Position numbers and translations under genes: made by a program
From: Candidatus Omnitrophota bacterium
GTDB lineage: Bacteria > Omnitrophota > 4484-213
Assembly (NCBI GenBank): GCA_030639955.1
Contig: DAOWKH010000080.1
Coordinates: forward strand, 1-5,704
Direction of reading: 5' to 3'
Length of the DNA stretch: 5,704 bases
Shown here: positions 1-4,977 of the stretch, piece after piece
How the letters are laid out: the number at the start of each line of letters is the position of its first letter
Numbering within the stretch: position 1 is the first letter of the stretch
The notes under the pieces: generated by a model
Told to the model about the DNA's origin: nothing
The model's database searches: none
Seen by the model: the letters and a program-made list of their open reading frames with translations, nothing else

Positions 1-106
1 AATAGAGCAGGTCGCCGATAGTAAAAATGCCACAGCGCTGAAAAAGTTTCAGCCGCTGAGGGCCTACTCCCTTTACATATTGCACCGAATCAGATAACTG
101 TTGCAT
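1..106 (-). CDS. recG: ATP-dependent DNA helicase RecG, N-terminal fragment
   Basis: Reading leftward from an ATG at 106-104, 35 codons are open to the window edge, so only the start of the gene is present. The peptide contains DSVQYVKGVGPQRLKLFQ followed by GIFTIGDLLY. This is the helix-hairpin-helix-like opening of the RecG wedge region (typically QYLKGVGPKxAxxLxxLGIxTxxDLLxYFP). RecG is a superfamily 2 helicase that remodels stalled replication forks and Holliday junctions; its helicase motifs would lie beyond the left edge. The ATG at 106 was chosen because no better in-frame ATG or GTG precedes it and the family match begins just after it. No clear Shine-Dalgarno sequence is seen, which fits the very short leader predicted from the promoter inside the rpmB start. 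The assignment rests on remembered family consensus over a short fragment. Confidence 0.8.
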   Translation of the reverse strand, partial: MQQLSDSVQYVKGVGPQRLKLFQRCGIFTIGDLLY

Positions 107-129
107 TTTGTAGAAAAATGTGATAATAT
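101..129 (+). promoter_or_regulatory. Candidate extended -10 promoter for rpmB
   Basis: TTGCAT (101-106) and TAATAT (124-129) are 17 bp apart, and the -10 is directly preceded by TGA (121-123), an extended -10 TGn motif. The predicted start near 136 would leave a leader of only about 10 nt that begins at the Shine-Dalgarno sequence GAGG (137-140). The -35 overlaps the recG start codon. Hexamer match only; an upstream promoter is also possible. Confidence 0.35.
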
Positions 130-153
130 ATTTGTTGAGGTAATTATGTCCAA
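125..153 (-). promoter_or_regulatory. Candidate sigma70 promoter for recG
   Basis: On the minus strand, TTGGAC (153-148) and TATATT (130-125) are separated by exactly 17 bp. The predicted start near 118 leaves a leader of about 12 nt before the recG ATG at 106. The -35 element lies over the first codons of rpmB. The -10 overlaps the -10 of the oppositely facing rpmB promoter candidate. Prediction from hexamers only. Confidence 0.4.
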
Positions 154-409
154 AATATGTGCAATCTGCGGAAAAGGGCCGATGGTGGGCAACAAAATTG
201 CCCGCCGTGGACTGGCCAAAAAAAAGGGAGGCGTAGGTAAAAAGATTACCGGCATTACCAAACGCCGTTTTCTTCCCAACCTCCAAAATGTAAAAACCGT
301 TATCAACGGCGTGCATAAAACCTTAAAGGTTTGCGCCAAATGCATAAAAGCAGGAAAGGCAAGCTCAACTTTGGCAAAGCCAAAGTTGAAAAATCCCAAA
401 TCTCAATGA
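146..409 (+). CDS. rpmB: 50S ribosomal protein L28, zinc-binding form with extended tail
   Basis: This 87-residue protein is bacterial L28 (bL28), a structural protein of the large ribosomal subunit. Diagnostic features are the opening CAICGKGPMVGNKIARRG, a basic centre with TKRRFLPNLQ (38-47), and VCAKCIKAGK near the end. Two CxxC pairs (C5/C8 and C63/C66) form the zinc ribbon of the C+ type. The start is the ATG at 146, preceded by GAGG (137-140) at 5 nt. An in-frame TTG at 101 would add 15 residues but lies in the presumed promoter. L28 normally ends soon after the second CxxC. Here about 15 extra residues (KASSTLAKPKLKNPKSQ region) are encoded by a perfect hairpin and by the first unit of a repeat module, so the native stop codon was probably lost. 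The gene is divergent from recG and convergent with the rnfC-like gene. Confidence 0.95.
   Translation: MSKICAICGKGPMVGNKIARRGLAKKKGGVGKKITGITKRRFLPNLQNVKTVINGVHKTLKVCAKCIKAGKASSTLAKPKLKNPKSQ
365..389 (+). repeat. Perfect hairpin inside the 3' end of rpmB
   Basis: An 11-bp perfect inverted repeat (365-375 with 379-389) closes a 3-nt AAA loop; the arms read TCAACTTTGGC and GCCAAAGTTGA. It encodes about residues 74-82 of the L28 tail. No run of T follows it on the plus strand (AAAAATCCC follows), so it does not look like an ordinary intrinsic terminator, although the stem could still slow polymerase or protect the 3' end. It directly abuts the repeat module to its right. Confidence 0.8.
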
Positions 410-528
410 CCAAATCCCAATCAAGCTCCAAACCCCAAATCCCAATTATTTCTTTTATTTTGTTTCTTTTGTTTGGGGCTTTAAAAATTGGGATTTGATT
501 GGTCATTAGTCATTGGTGCTTGGGGCTT
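390..528. repeat. GGGATTTGG-type repeat module, probable internally deleted copy of the cassette at 4527-4992
   Basis: The gap between the convergent rpmB and rnfC-like genes is filled by AAATCCCAAT-type units on the left and their inverted form on the right. A perfect 11-bp inverted pair lies at 437-447 and 486-496. A 20-base string at 437-456 (AAATCCCAATTATTTCTTTT) recurs exactly at 4573-4592. A 22-base string at 486-507 recurs exactly at 4950-4971. These are the two inner borders of the four-helix-bundle cassette, but here only 29 bp separate them. The rpmB stop (407-409) lies inside the left end and the rnfC stop (529-527) touches the outer GGGGCTT end. The module may also act as a terminator for one or both genes. 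No gene is seen in it. Confidence 0.7.
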
Positions 529-1792
529 ATCTTTCTTTCCCTTCCTTAATCATATCCATCAATCTTCTTTCTGCCGGACAGATATATTCGCAAGCCCCGC
601 ATTCAATACAATCCTCTATATTTAATTCCTTCGCTGCATCCCATTTCTTTTTCTCCACAGCTAAACTAATCAAAGAAGGATTTAAATTTACTGGACAAGC
701 TTCTACACACTTTCCACAACGCAGGCAGGGATTTTCCTTTTTGAGCTGATTTTTTCGCTTTGCCCACTGGGGAGCTTTCAAAAACAAAATTCCACAACTC
801 CCTTTAACTACGGGAACCTCCAAACTCTGCTGGGCTAAACCCATCATCGGTCCACCCATAATCACTTGCTCTGGTTCTTGTTTAAATCCCTTGCATTCTT
901 TTATCAAATCCTTTATCGGCGTCCCTATTCTAACTTTCAGGTCTTCTGCCTGCCTCAAGGCATCGCCGCTAAAAGTAATCACCCGTTCATAAAGCGGTTT
1001 CCTTAAATAAACCGCCTCGTAGATAGCAAACACCGTGGCCACATTATTTACCACTACCCCCACCTCATAAGGCAATCCCCCTGAAGGTACTTTTCTGTTT
1101 AGAATTGTCTCAATAAGCTCTCTTTCTCCGCCCTGGGGATATTTTGTCTTTAAAATTTCTATTTCTACCCCTAAGGGGCAAAAATGACTCATTCTCTTGG
1201 CGGCGTCCCTCTTGTTGTCCTCGATGCCGATATAGCCTTTTTTAACCCCAAGGGCTTTCATTACTAATTCCATCCCTTTGATAATCTCCTCCGGCTTTTC
1301 TAACATCAGCCGATGGTCGGCGGTCAGATAGGGCTCGCACTCAGCCGCATTCAAGATAAAACAATCTACCTTTTGGGGAGGCGAGAGCTTGAGCGCGGTG
1401 GGAAAGGCCGCTCCCCCCAAGCCGACAATCCCGGCCGCCGCAATAATCTCTTTGAGCTCTTCGGGAGAAAGGTCGTTAATATCCTGCACATCGTTTAAAA
1501 ACTCCTTTTCGTCTCTGCCGTCAGATTCAATAATTATGGTTAAATCTTTGATATCTTTTACCTCTCCGGAAATGGAGGAATGAACAGAGGCGCTAATTTT
1601 TCCTTTTGCTTCACCAATCTTTGTTCCCGCCCTTACTTTATCTCCTATGTTTACAACTGGCCGGGCAGGGGCTCCGGTGTGCTGATTTAAAGGAATAATA
1701 ACACGGGAAGGCAAAGAAGCAGTCTTGATAGGTTTGTTCTGGGTGAGGTGTTTAAAGGTAGGAGGGTGAATACCGCCGCGAAAGGTCTTCAT
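527..1792 (-). CDS. RnfC-like flavo/iron-sulfur NADH-binding electron-transfer protein
   Basis: A 421-residue protein of the RnfC/RsxC family. The N terminus MKTFRGGIHPP is the RnfC signature. Residues of about 30-90 resemble the barrel-sandwich RnfC N-domain. GIVGLGGAAFPTALK (121-135) and ILNAAECEPYLTADHRLM (146-163) are the FMN/NADH-binding core shared with Nqo1-type subunits, and a GGPMMG motif lies at 313-318. Two [4Fe-4S] motifs follow (C356/C359/C362/C366 and C395/C398/C401/C405). In Rnf complexes this subunit oxidises NADH and passes electrons to or from ferredoxin. The length is close to usual for RnfC but lacks the long C-terminal repeats of enterobacterial RsxC. The start ATG (1792-1790) overlaps the stop of the NIL-ferredoxin gene as ATGA. 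No other rnf genes (A, B, D, E, G) are adjacent, so it is probably not part of a local Rnf operon. Inference: an electron donor for the two upstream gene products. Confidence 0.85.
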   Translation of the reverse strand: MKTFRGGIHPPTFKHLTQNKPIKTASLPSRVIIPLNQHTGAPARPVVNIGDKVRAGTKIGEAKGKISASVHSSISGEVKDIKDLTIIIESDGRDEKEFLNDVQDINDLSPEELKEIIAAAGIVGLGGAAFPTALKLSPPQKVDCFILNAAECEPYLTADHRLMLEKPEEIIKGMELVMKALGVKKGYIGIEDNKRDAAKRMSHFCPLGVEIEILKTKYPQGGERELIETILNRKVPSGGLPYEVGVVVNNVATVFAIYEAVYLRKPLYERVITFSGDALRQAEDLKVRIGTPIKDLIKECKGFKQEPEQVIMGGPMMGLAQQSLEVPVVKGSCGILFLKAPQWAKRKNQLKKENPCLRCGKCVEACPVNLNPSLISLAVEKKKWDAAKELNIEDCIECGACEYICPAERRLMDMIKEGKER

Positions 1793-2196
1793 TGCTGTAT
1801 CTCAATCGCTTTTACCGGACAGATTCTTAGACATAACTCGCAGGCAATGCATTTACGCTTGTCAAACTCTATCTTCATCTGCGGTCTCTTAAAACTCAAT
1901 GCCTGTGTGGGACAGATATCTACGCATAGACCACAATGGGTGCATTTTCGCTCATTCCAGATAATCTTCTGGTCTAAGGGCCTGATATCTATCCCCAAAT
2001 TCTTCAGATAACTAATCCCGGCATTGTAATCTCGGCTGGCCCCTTTTATCTCCAGAATCATTATCCCCTCTTCATCAGGGGTAATCTTTGCCTGCAGGAT
2101 ATTAAAGATTAAATTATAATCCTTGATGAGTTTATAGACAATCGGTTTGTCTAACAACGCCTGGGGAAATGTAAGAATAATTTTTCGGGAAATCAT
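1789..2196 (-). CDS. NIL-domain 2[4Fe-4S] ferredoxin of the homocysteine-synthesis system
   Basis: This 135-residue protein has an N-terminal NIL domain (about 3-75, beginning KIILTFPQALLDKPIVYKL, with a second half matching the ACT-like fold known from MetN). It is followed by two [4Fe-4S] motifs: C85/C88/C91/C95 (CTHCGLCVDIC) and C116/C119/C122/C126 (CIACELCLRIC). In methanogens and sulfate reducers, proteins of this type act with the DUF39 protein in making homocysteine from aspartate semialdehyde and sulfide (established for the family), presumably as the reductant. Shine-Dalgarno GGAG (2205-2202) lies 5 nt before the ATG. The ATG overlaps the stop of the DUF39 gene by an ATGA, and the downstream stop likewise overlaps the RnfC-like start. 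The middle position in the operon fits a role carrying electrons from the RnfC-like protein to the DUF39 protein. Confidence 0.88.
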   Translation of the reverse strand: MISRKIILTFPQALLDKPIVYKLIKDYNLIFNILQAKITPDEEGIMILEIKGASRDYNAGISYLKNLGIDIRPLDQKIIWNERKCTHCGLCVDICPTQALSFKRPQMKIEFDKRKCIACELCLRICPVKAIEIQQ

Positions 2197-3389
2197 ATCT
2201 TCTCCACCGCTTCAGTGAGAAAAAACTTTTTTTCCTCTATCCAGTTCTTCAAAATATTAGCAATCTCCTTTGCCTTGTAATAACTGGAGAGAGAGACAGC
2301 GGGAACCTTCTTATCTGCTATAACAACCGAGTCGTTTTTTAACTGTTTATAATTTACCCTGTTAAATAATCCGCCTCGGCGGATTCCGCCTTTGGCGGAT
2401 TTAACAGGGTGAACTTCTGCTAAACTCTTCTCTTCGCCGTAGGGATAATCCCGGCTGTAATCAACAACCTGAGTATAGATATCTTTATCCTTTATCGCCG
2501 TGCATTTTATCATCTTTTCATCAAGAATAGGGATAGGAATGCCAATGCCCACTATTAGCGTTGCTCCATAGCCAACAAAAGAGGCGCCGCGCAGCCATTT
2601 TTTATTCATCTGTTTCAAATCTCCGTTAACCCTTAAGGTCAAGCTGGGAGAGACAGGAACTTCTTTCTTTCTTTTTACATTCGCATTGCTCTGCGTGCCA
2701 GCGCCAAAGACATAGCCAATTCCGCCTGCTAAAAATATGCGCGTGCCGATGCCGATTGTGCGACAGAAGGGGTCATTTAATAACGGTGATAACTGCCCGG
2801 CACTGCAATAGGCGATATTCCCCAAATTTGGCTTGAGCACTCCCATATAGGTATAGATTGTCTTTGAAGATAGATTTACTGCCGCATTATAATTCTGATA
2901 GCAATTGCGGGGATTGACTAAAATTGCATCGTTAAAATCTTTTAGTTTGACCTTTTGATTTAACTCTCGGCGAGGATAGCAATCAGTGCCATAACCAGTT
3001 GCCCTGAGAGTAATTTCTTTTCCCGTGACTAAATCCTCGATAAGATGCCCGCCGCCGTATCTAAATTCGCCGGGATAGATTTTATTTAGCGGGTCTCCTT
3101 CGGGGAGTTGGCTCGCTCCTAAATAAAGGTCAGCGGCGGCTAAGCCGGCATAGAGCTCAATATCATTCAGCCAAACCTTTTGAATCTTTATCTTTGGTTT
3201 GGGCTGTTTTAAATTCAGAAAAGCGCCTGAAGAACACATCGGGGCAAAGGTGGCGGTAGTAACTACATCAATCTCCTCTGCCGCTTTTTTGCTGCCTTTC
3301 TGCTCAACAATGTCAATAATCTCCTCGGCATTTACCACCACTACCTTTCCCTGCTTAATCTTTTTGTTAATTTCACTAATCGTTTTCAT
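2193..3389 (-). CDS. Homocysteine biosynthesis protein, DUF39 (HcyBio) family, with palindromic insertion
   Basis: A 398-residue DUF39/HcyBio protein, first gene of the three-gene unit. The family converts aspartate semialdehyde plus a reduced or persulfide sulfur source to homocysteine, giving anaerobes a methionine route without the usual O-acyl-homoserine sulfhydrylation. Visible family features are TINGKxx-like ISEINKKIKQGKVVVV at the start, VDVVTTATFAPMCSSGAFLN-like core (41-58) with C52, GGGHLIEDLVTGKEI (112-126), TDCYPR with C137, FLAGGIGYVFGAGTQ (219-233) and VPAVSLSSYYKAKEIANILK (362-381). C52 and C137 are probably the functional cysteines by analogy with the methanogen homologue. 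Residues 327-345 (HPVKSAKGGIRRGGLFNRV) interrupt what is normally a short link between a GEV-like and an NYxxL-like segment; this stretch is encoded by a palindrome. ATG at 3389 has no clear Shine-Dalgarno. No convincing promoter lies just upstream, so readthrough from galT is possible. Confidence 0.88.
   Translation of the reverse strand: MKTISEINKKIKQGKVVVVNAEEIIDIVEQKGSKKAAEEIDVVTTATFAPMCSSGAFLNLKQPKPKIKIQKVWLNDIELYAGLAAADLYLGASQLPEGDPLNKIYPGEFRYGGGHLIEDLVTGKEITLRATGYGTDCYPRRELNQKVKLKDFNDAILVNPRNCYQNYNAAVNLSSKTIYTYMGVLKPNLGNIAYCSAGQLSPLLNDPFCRTIGIGTRIFLAGGIGYVFGAGTQSNANVKRKKEVPVSPSLTLRVNGDLKQMNKKWLRGASFVGYGATLIVGIGIPIPILDEKMIKCTAIKDKDIYTQVVDYSRDYPYGEEKSLAEVHPVKSAKGGIRRGGLFNRVNYKQLKNDSVVIADKKVPAVSLSSYYKAKEIANILKNWIEEKKFFLTEAVEKI
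2355..2411 (-). repeat. In-frame palindromic element inside the DUF39 gene
   Basis: A perfect 12-bp outer inverted repeat, ACCCTGTTAAAT (2356-2367) with ATTTAACAGGGT (2399-2410), encloses two hairpins. One is AATCCGCC/GGCGGATT with a 2-nt loop (2368-2385). The other is CCGCC/GGCGG with a 3-nt loop (2386-2398). Counted as 57 bp it encodes exactly residues 327-345 and keeps the frame open. The insert is Gly/Arg/Lys-rich, unlike the surrounding protein. The plan resembles Rickettsia palindromic elements, which insert in frame into genes; relation to those is not shown, only similarity of behaviour. Confidence 0.8.
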
Positions 3390-3464
3390 TTAATAAGCAG
3401 ACAACTTACGGAACGTAGTGAACGTAAGTTGTAGCCCCGAAACTTCGGGGCGTCTGCGCATTAA
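3390..3464. repeat. Cloverleaf-like palindromic element upstream of the DUF39 gene
   Basis: An outer stem GCAGAC (3397-3402) with GTCTGC (3452-3457), extended after two mismatched positions by TTAAT/ATTAA (3390-3394 and 3460-3464), encloses two perfect hairpins. The first is 10 bp, ACAACTTACG (3401-3410) with CGTAAGTTGT (3423-3432), loop 12 nt. The second is 8 bp, GCCCCGAA (3434-3441) with TTCGGGGC (3444-3451), loop 2 nt. It could fold as a three-way junction in DNA or in the 5' leader of the DUF39 transcript. It begins right at the DUF39 start codon. It matches no tRNA or riboswitch that I recognise. Confidence 0.75.
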
Positions 3465-3522
3465 CCCCCCACCACTTTTCTACTTTGGTTTAATTTCTCT
3501 GAAAAAGTGGTGGGGGGTCAAT
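3460..3522. repeat. Long G/C-rich inverted repeat between galT and DUF39
   Basis: Positions 3464-3479 (ACCCCCCACCACTTTT) pair perfectly with 3503-3518 over 16 bp. After one mismatch (3463/3519), three more pairs extend the arms to 3460 and 3522. The loop is 23 nt. The left ATTAA is shared with the outer stem of the adjoining cloverleaf element. A strong stem here could terminate or attenuate transcription coming from galT, but no T-run follows on the minus strand, so it is not called a terminator. Confidence 0.75.
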
Positions 3523-3525
3523 TCC

Positions 3526-3568
3526 GCTATACAATTTAGTCTCCTTTACAGTCGCCTAAATTGTAGCG
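3526..3568. repeat. Inverted repeat overlapping the galT stop codon
   Basis: TACAATTTAG (3530-3539) and CTAAATTGTA (3556-3565) form a perfect 10-bp inverted repeat around a 16-nt spacer. CGC/GCG pairs continue beyond a 2-nt bulge. The right arm contains the galT stop codon (3558-3556). The hairpin could mark the galT mRNA 3' end. On the minus strand the loop contains AAAGGAG, a Shine-Dalgarno-like string without a convincing reading frame after it. Confidence 0.6.
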
Positions 3569-4512
3569 TCATTGAGAAACTTGGCCGCCGCCTCCGGCCT
3601 AACAATATTTATAAAAATCCCCGAACCCAATTCATAGCCGCCAATTGGGGTCAGACGCGGCAAAATCTGCAAAAACCAGTGCTTTGCCTCTTTATCGGCT
3701 GTGTTTGAAAGATAAGTGTGAATAATATAATTATAATCCGGGTTGTCTAATTCAGAATAAAACTTAAATAAAATTTTAGGTAAAATCTCGGTTAAATCTT
3801 TAATTTCCTCTTCTGAAATACTGCCAAAAGATGACTGATGACTTTTGGGGAAAATCCAAACTTCAAATGGCGATTGAGAAGCATAAGGTGCGAACACGAC
3901 AAAATTCTCAGTTTCGGAAATAATTCTTTCTTTCTTTTCTAACTCTTCCTTTAATAAAACACAATAAAGGCACTTCTTTTCTTTTTGCCAATAATTTAGG
4001 GCAATCTTCTCTTGATTTCTGAATTTCTGGGAAAACACCGGGGTAGCAATCAGCTGGGTATGGGGATGGAGTTTAGAGGCCCCGGTTGTTTGCCCGTGAT
4101 TGCGAAAGATAGTAATTTGCTTAATTTTCTCGTTCCTCTCTGCAGACAAATATCTCTGCTGATAAGTTAGAATTACCTCTTCTACCTCCTGGGGAGATAA
4201 AGTAGCAATACTTTTTTGATGCGAAGGAGTTTCAATAATTACCTCGTGAATTTCCTGAGCCGGAAACTTATTGGGCACTACGCGCACTCGCCAACCGGGT
4301 TTATCGGCAGATGTCCCTTCCTTGCGAAAGGCAAATGTCTCGGGCGGGGTCATTGCCTCATTGCCTACGCAAAACGGGCAGCTATCCACTCGCTCTTGTT
4401 CCGCTAAGGTGGTTTTTGCGGCCTTCTTCTGGAAATCCTCGGGTCGCTTTGCCCTCTCGGTAGCAATAATCACCCACTCATCAGTCAAAACATTCTTTCT
4501 TAATTCCGGCAT
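3556..4512 (-). CDS. galT: Galactose-1-phosphate uridylyltransferase
   Basis: A 318-residue HIT-superfamily enzyme that exchanges UMP between UDP-glucose and galactose-1-phosphate (Leloir pathway, cytoplasmic). Features in order: MPELRKNVLTDEWVIIATERAKRP-like opening; CPFC zinc pair C45/C48 with GNE; VRVVPNKFPA (76-85); HEVIIETPSH (89-98); NHG (138-140); catalytic HPHTQ (149-153) with H151 as expected nucleophile; second CxxC C181/C184; PFEVWIFPKSH (215-225); HWFLQILPRLTPIGGYELG (278-296). Most relatives that I recall have HWHxxIxPR at the last motif; here F280 replaces the second histidine, which may weaken a structural metal site. The length matches the short bacterial/thermophile form. ATG at 4512 has AAGGAA (4522-4517) 4 nt upstream. 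Related enzymes can act on other sugar phosphates, so substrate is inferred. The repeat-bounded cassette begins 15 bp upstream of the start, so no native promoter is visible. Confidence 0.93.
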   Translation of the reverse strand: MPELRKNVLTDEWVIIATERAKRPEDFQKKAAKTTLAEQERVDSCPFCVGNEAMTPPETFAFRKEGTSADKPGWRVRVVPNKFPAQEIHEVIIETPSHQKSIATLSPQEVEEVILTYQQRYLSAERNEKIKQITIFRNHGQTTGASKLHPHTQLIATPVFSQKFRNQEKIALNYWQKEKKCLYCVLLKEELEKKERIISETENFVVFAPYASQSPFEVWIFPKSHQSSFGSISEEEIKDLTEILPKILFKFYSELDNPDYNYIIHTYLSNTADKEAKHWFLQILPRLTPIGGYELGSGIFINIVRPEAAAKFLNDATI

Positions 4513-4526
4513 AGTGTTCCTTTTCT

Positions 4527-4580
4527 AAACCCCAATGCCCAAACCCCAATGCCCAACCAAGCCCTAAATCCCAAATCCCA
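4527..4580. repeat. Left repeat array with a perfect 14-bp tandem duplication
   Basis: AAACCCCAATGCCC occurs twice in direct tandem (4527-4540 and 4541-4554), followed by AACCAAGCCC and two AAATCCC units leading into the stop codon of the four-helix-bundle gene. It is the inverted counterpart of the array at 4936-4992. Confidence 0.8.
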
Positions 4581-4581
4581 A

Positions 4582-4977
4582 TTATTTCTTTTTGGTGTTG
4601 GAACTACGGATTATGGCAGCCAAGATGAGGTTTAATTCTTGTGCCTCTTTCCATAATTTCTTTGCTTCATCTTTGAATTGAGGAAAAGTATGAGTAATTA
4701 TTCTTAACCAATATTTTGTTTCCTTTGTCTCTTTCTTAGCAATTGCAATTTTGTTTACAAAGTCTTTCTTAGAATTGGCTTCATCTGCCTCACTGTAATT
4801 TGCTCCAATGCTTGTACCAGCCTTCACTAATTGAGTTATTAAAGATCTGGTTATTGCATTCTGAGGAAGCTTCTTTGCAAAATCAATAATATCCTCGGCA
4901 AAGTTGGCTGTCCTTTCTTCAAGGTCATATTTTTGTTTGGGATTTATTGAATTGGGATTTGATTGGTCATTGGTCAT
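4582..4977 (-). CDS. Four helix bundle protein, 23S rRNA intervening-sequence protein family
   Basis: A 131-residue protein of the family found inside 23S rRNA intervening sequences and, in many candidate-phylum genomes, as free genes. The core begins at YDLEERTANFAEDIIDFAKKLP (17-38). The signature AGTSIGANYSEADEANSKKDF (53-73) follows, then IAIAKKETKETKYWLRII (77-94) and a lysine-rich end. The expected fold is a helical bundle that oligomerises, with a basic surface; its cellular role is not known (related Avd proteins bind RNA in diversity-generating retroelements). The first 16 residues (MTNDQSNPNSINPKQK) are low-complexity and come from the repeat array itself; the stop codon is likewise in the opposite array. 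The ATG at 4977 is the only standard start in the open stretch before the core, and no Shine-Dalgarno precedes it. The location is chromosomal between galT and a small gene, not in rRNA. Confidence 0.88.
   Translation of the reverse strand: MTNDQSNPNSINPKQKYDLEERTANFAEDIIDFAKKLPQNAITRSLITQLVKAGTSIGANYSEADEANSKKDFVNKIAIAKKETKETKYWLRIITHTFPQFKDEAKKLWKEAQELNLILAAIIRSSNTKKK

Noticed and set aside
101..145. In-frame TTG start giving L28 15 extra N-terminal residues
   Set aside because: L28 begins at the MSKICAICGKGP segment, the ATG at 146 has a good GAGG sequence, and the upstream codons lie in the promoter candidate.
365..389. Intrinsic terminator of rpmB
   Set aside because: The stem lies inside the coding sequence and is followed by A-rich sequence, not a T-tract, on the plus strand.
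303..506. Minus-strand 67-codon open frame across the repeat module and rpmB tail
   Set aside because: It is made of repeat sequence and the antisense of rpmB. Its first codons only echo the repeat-derived start of the four-helix-bundle gene.
527..1792. Part of a local Rnf ion-pumping operon
   Set aside because: No membrane subunits or RnfB/RnfG genes are present on either side; the neighbours are homocysteine-synthesis genes and rpmB.
3397..3457. tRNA gene, suggested by the cloverleaf-like fold
   Set aside because: There are only two inner arms, no T-loop GTTCRA consensus, no anticodon arm geometry, and the stem and loop lengths are wrong.
3390..3555. SAM or other riboswitch controlling the homocysteine operon
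   Set aside because: The location is attractive, but I could not match the conserved cores of SAM-I, SAM-II or SAH riboswitches; the region is explained by plain palindromes.
3418..3708. Plus-strand 96-codon open frame over the palindromic region and galT end
   Set aside because: It is antisense to galT and palindromes, has no Shine-Dalgarno and no recognisable protein.
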